Part shown: positions 7,685 through 9,771 of the stretch, in pieces | How the letters are laid out: the number at the start of each line of letters is the position of its first letter | Numbering within the stretch: position 1 is the stretch's first letter | Origin: an uncultured Bacilli bacterium | GTDB taxonomy: Bacteria; Bacillota_I; Bacilli_A; RFN20; CAG-826 | Length of the DNA stretch: 9,771 bases | Assembly (NCBI GenBank): GCA_905236085.1 | Contig: CAJOOD010000149.1 | Location: 1-9,771 of the forward strand | Direction: 5' to 3' | Position numbers and translations under genes: made by a program | Notes under the pieces: generated by a model | Told to the model about the DNA's origin: nothing | Database searches by the model: none | Seen by the model: the letters and a program-made list of their open reading frames with translations, nothing else

Positions 7685-7720
7685 AGGAAGCCAAATGGAT
7701 TAGTCTATTTGGCTTTTTCT
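7685..7720 (+). terminator. Intrinsic terminator of the malic enzyme transcription unit
   Basis: An AGCCAAAT / ATTTGGCT stem (7689-7696 with 7707-7714) extends inward by GGA with TCT (one G-T wobble), leaving a TTAG loop, and is followed by TTTT (7715-7718). It lies 26 bases after the malic enzyme stop and serves the plus strand. The downstream arm and stem base are the last codons and TAG stop (7705-7707) of the convergent glycerate kinase gene. No T-tract follows on the minus strand. Confidence 0.88.
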
Positions 7721-8796
7721 AATCCTATATATTTGGAAAATCTATCAATTAAATCCTTTTTTGCATTGTTTTTCATGTCTTCTAAGGACTTATATTCTTT
7801 TCCAACGATAAGATAATGTTCTAATATAATCCCTTTTTCTAATTGGCCACATATAAATAAAGTTTCTACATTATATTTATTCGCGGTTTCATATAAACGT
7901 GATATGGCTTTACCTGAAAATGATGTCCTATCTATCTTGCCTTCTCCAGTAATAAATAAATCAGCATCTTTTAAATCTTTTTCTAGATTAGAAATCTTAA
8001 TTATTTCTTTTATTCCAGAAATTATCTTTCCATGGAAATAATGAATTAATCCTGCTCCTAAGCCACCAGCAGCGCCTCCGCCTGGATATTTATCTTCGTA
8101 TTTAATAAGGCTAACGATATTTTCCATACCCTTTTCTAAATATTTAATATCTTCTTCATCTGCGCCTTTTTGAGGAGCAAAGGTATAAGTCGCGCCACTT
8201 TTGCCTAATAATGGATTATTTACATCGCTTAATATTTCTAATTTGCATTCTTTAATTCTCTTATCTAGATGGCTTTCATCAATTTTATCGATACTAATCA
8301 TATCTCCACCTGTAGGCTTATCAATTATTGTTCCATGTGATAGATATCTAACTCCTAAAGCGGACATCATACCAATTCCCATATCATTAGTGGCGCTTCC
8401 ACCTAGACCAATCTTGAAATTTCTATAACCTTTATCTAAAGCATCCTTTATCATTTCTCCTAATCCGTATGTTGTTGTTTCTTTTGGATTGGGATTATCT
8501 AGACCCTCTAATCCACATATAAGCGCGCTTTCAATATATACAGTATTATCAATAACTATGTATGGCGCCTTTATAATTTTGCCTTTATATGAACCAATAA
8601 CATTTATAAAACATTCCTGATAATCGTAACCATAACTTTTAATGGAATCCAAAAAGCCATTTCCTCCATCAGAAATAGTGTAGGTAGAAATAGCAAAATC
8701 TGGATGCTTTTTCCTTAATAAATCCCTCAAAACTTCATTAATTTCTTGAGATTTGAAAGTATTTTTAAAAGCGTTACACACAATAATTATTTTCAT
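7705..8796 (-). CDS. Glycerate kinase (type 1 family), divergent member
   Basis: The enzyme phosphorylates D-glycerate with ATP, feeding it into lower glycolysis. The longest reading frame starts at 8808 (367 residues). I prefer the fifth codon, Met at 8796 (363 residues), because family members begin with MKI[VI]I and because a promoter -10 covers the first Met. Motifs (numbered from 8808): FKNTFKS (14-20), SDGGNG (46-51), GGSATND (136-142), SDVNNPLLG (194-202), PGGGAAGGLGAG (242-253) and TGEGKIDRTSFSGK (287-300). Several positions depart from the usual forms, for example CNAFKN where PDSFKG is normal, SDGGNG for SDGGEG, and NDMG for NDGG. This is a diverged glycerate kinase, and a different substrate is possible. 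ATA isoleucine codons are frequent, unlike its neighbours. It diverges from the short-chain dehydrogenase gene at 8949. Confidence 0.88.
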   Translation of the reverse strand: MKIIIVCNAFKNTFKSQEINEVLRDLLRKKHPDFAISTYTISDGGNGFLDSIKSYGYDYQECFINVIGSYKGKIIKAPYIVIDNTVYIESALICGLEGLDNPNPKETTTYGLGEMIKDALDKGYRNFKIGLGGSATNDMGIGMMSALGVRYLSHGTIIDKPTGGDMISIDKIDESHLDKRIKECKLEILSDVNNPLLGKSGATYTFAPQKGADEEDIKYLEKGMENIVSLIKYEDKYPGGGAAGGLGAGLIHYFHGKIISGIKEIIKISNLEKDLKDADLFITGEGKIDRTSFSGKAISRLYETANKYNVETLFICGQLEKGIILEHYLIVGKEYKSLEDMKNNAKKDLIDRFSKYIGLEKAK

Positions 8797-8803
8797 CAAA
8801 GAT

Positions 8804-8832
8804 ATCATAAATGATTAGATAAGGAGTTACAA
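8804..8832 (-). promoter_or_regulatory. Candidate promoter giving a leaderless glycerate kinase mRNA
   Basis: On the minus strand TTGTAA (complement of 8827-8832) is followed after exactly 17 bases by TATGAT (complement of 8804-8809, five of six matches to TATAAT). Transcription would begin near 8796-8798, at or just before the Met codon at 8796. The upstream Met codon (8808) lies inside the -10, and no Shine-Dalgarno is visible before either Met. This supports a leaderless transcript starting translation at 8796. Confidence 0.5.
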
Positions 8833-8868
8833 TTTAATATCTATTTAGTAAAAAAATACTGATTTTAA

Positions 8869-8905
8869 TTTCCTTTCACGCGTGTGCGTGTGTTATAATG
8901 TGCAC
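8869..8905 (+). promoter_or_regulatory. Extended -10 promoter of the short-chain dehydrogenase, with flanking palindromes
   Basis: A perfect TATAAT (8894-8899) is preceded by TGTG (8889-8892), the -16 TRTG element of Gram-positive extended -10 promoters. No good -35 is visible; TCCTTT lies at 8871-8876. The 17 bases before the -10 (8877-8893) alternate pyrimidine and purine without a break and start with the palindrome CACGCGTG (8877-8884). A second palindrome, TGTGCACA (8899-8906), covers the expected start of transcription. Either palindrome could be an operator. Confidence 0.75.
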
Positions 8906-8910
8906 ATAAG

Positions 8911-8928
8911 GACCTATAAGACCTACAA
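8911..8928 (+). repeat. 9-base tandem repeat in the 5' leader of the short-chain dehydrogenase
   Basis: GACCTATAA (8911-8919) is followed directly by GACCTACAA (8920-8928), eight of nine bases identical. It lies just downstream of the expected transcription start and before the Shine-Dalgarno AAAGGA (8933-8938). Role unknown; a regulator half-site pair or chance are both possible. Confidence 0.5.
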
Positions 8929-8948
8929 AATGAAAGGAATGAGATAAA

Positions 8949-9746
8949 ATGAAAAAAACTTATTTTGATTACACTGGTAAAGTAGTCGCTATTACTGGTG
9001 CATCATCTGGCCTAGGCAAACAAATGGCGGAAGGCTTCGCCGCAGTTCACGCTAATCTAGTTTTATTAGCAAGACGTGTTGAAAGATTAGAAGAATTAGC
9101 TAAACAGTTAAAAGAAGAATATGGAGTTGATGTGCTTCCAGTTAAATGTGATGTTACATCTAATGAATCCATCGCTAATGCGGTAGAAGAAGCCAAAAAA
9201 CATTTTGGTCATGTTGAAGTATTAATTAATGATGCTGGTGGAGAAAAAGGTACAGGCACACCATTATTAGATTTCAAAGATGAAGATTGGGACTTCACCG
9301 TTGGTTTAGACTTAACTTCTGTTATGAAAGTTACTAGAGCTTTTGCTAACCTCATGAAGGAAGGCATTGCTAATGGTAAACAAACCTATGGTAGAGTAAT
9401 CAATATTGCTTCTATCTATGGTTTAGTTGGTAACACCTTATTGCCAACCATCGCTTATCATACCACTAAAGGTGGTGTTGTTAACTTCACACGTGGCGCC
9501 GCTGCTGAATTAGCAAGAACTGGTATTACTGTTAATGCGATTTGTCCAGGCTATTTCTATACCGAATTAACCGAAGAAACATTAAATACTGAATATTTCC
9601 AAGAATTTGCTAATAGAAGTGTTGCTATGGGAAGATATGGTAAAGAAGGCGAACTTAATTCCGCTGCTATCTTCTTAGGTGCAGAAGAATCTTCATATGT
9701 TACCGGTCAAGTTTTAGCGGTTGATGGTGGTTATACTTGCATCTAA
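8949..9746 (+). CDS. Short-chain dehydrogenase/reductase (SDR), classical type
   Basis: A 265-residue cytoplasmic NAD(P)(H)-dependent oxidoreductase. The glycine-rich cofactor loop TGASSGLG is at 16-23, ARR (41-43) after the second strand favours NADP, CDVT is at 67-70, and the structural motif reads INDAGG (93-98) where NNAG is usual. Active-site residues are Ser155 in NIAS and Tyr170-x3-Lys174. The C-terminal third (ICPGYFYTELTEE, then VTGQVLAVDGG) resembles gluconate 5-dehydrogenase-like and FabG-like SDRs. The exact substrate cannot be assigned. AAAGGA at 8933-8938 and the conserved MxxFDYTGKVVAITG-type opening support the start. The gene has its own strong extended -10 promoter and is divergent from the glycerate kinase; a shared sugar-acid or hydroxy-acid route is possible but is inference. 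No terminator is visible in the remaining 25 bases. Confidence 0.92.
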   Translation: MKKTYFDYTGKVVAITGASSGLGKQMAEGFAAVHANLVLLARRVERLEELAKQLKEEYGVDVLPVKCDVTSNESIANAVEEAKKHFGHVEVLINDAGGEKGTGTPLLDFKDEDWDFTVGLDLTSVMKVTRAFANLMKEGIANGKQTYGRVINIASIYGLVGNTLLPTIAYHTTKGGVVNFTRGAAAELARTGITVNAICPGYFYTELTEETLNTEYFQEFANRSVAMGRYGKEGELNSAAIFLGAEESSYVTGQVLAVDGGYTCI

Positions 9747-9771
9747 TTGTGAGCAATAATTATTAGAATTT

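Noticed and set aside
7672..7760. An ATG-initiated plus-strand frame starting near 7672, just after a TATAAT-like sequence.
   Set aside because: No Shine-Dalgarno, and it runs through the malic enzyme terminator and antisense to the glycerate kinase.
8831..8871. Imperfect inverted repeat (8831-8841 with 8861-8871, nine of eleven pairs) between the divergent promoters.
   Set aside because: Almost purely A/T with a 19-base loop, so expected by chance in this composition.
9745..9764. AATTGTGAGC resembling half a lac operator, followed by the palindrome AATAATTATT.
   Set aside because: Only a half-site match with no second half, no visible promoter and the window ending at 9771. Chance similarity is likely.
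1..9771. Search for tRNA or rRNA genes, CRISPR arrays, insertion sequences and attachment sites.
   Set aside because: Nothing with the required structure was seen; all gaps between genes are under 150 bases.

Overview
The window is AT-rich, densely packed bacterial DNA. Good Shine-Dalgarno sites precede most genes, Leu is mostly TTA and Arg mostly AGA, and Trp is TGG throughout, so the standard bacterial code applies. Two lipoproteins with lipobox signal peptides, a Listeria-Bacteroides (InlB-type) repeat, and a short-form malic enzyme point to a Gram-positive (monoderm) Bacillota. A Bacilli lineage near the Erysipelotrichia/Mollicutes/RF39 group is my guess; I cannot place it from this sequence alone.

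Layout. Bases 35-2293 (+) encode a large lipoprotein with one InlB-type repeat and four copies of an alpha/beta domain I cannot name. It converges on a LysR-type regulator (3210-2320, -); the LysR terminator hairpin holds the LysR stop codon in its loop. A 76-base divergent gap with a LysR-type T-N11-A palindrome separates lysR from a three-gene run (+): a small lipoprotein carrying the same unknown domain (3287-4051), a polytopic membrane protein with an alpha/beta hydrolase domain (4065-6473), and NAD-type malic enzyme (6487-7662). Gaps are 13 bases each, and the run ends at a clear intrinsic terminator. A divergent glycerate kinase (8808/8796-7705, -) converges on that terminator. It is divergently paired, across 140 bases, with a short-chain dehydrogenase/reductase (8949-9746, +).

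How the genes may work together (inference). The LysR protein probably controls the lipoprotein-hydrolase-malic enzyme unit and itself. The lipoproteins and hydrolase appear to act at the outer face of the membrane, and malic enzyme and glycerate kinase handle small hydroxy-acids inside. One reading is capture or de-esterification of an extracellular compound that yields an organic acid, but the substrate cannot be read from the sequence. The most novel element is the repeated lipoprotein domain, whose units look like minimal solute-binding-protein-like alpha/beta modules. The most unusual DNA signals are a promoter whose 17-base spacer is a perfect alternating pyrimidine-purine tract, and a probable leaderless start for the glycerate kinase.
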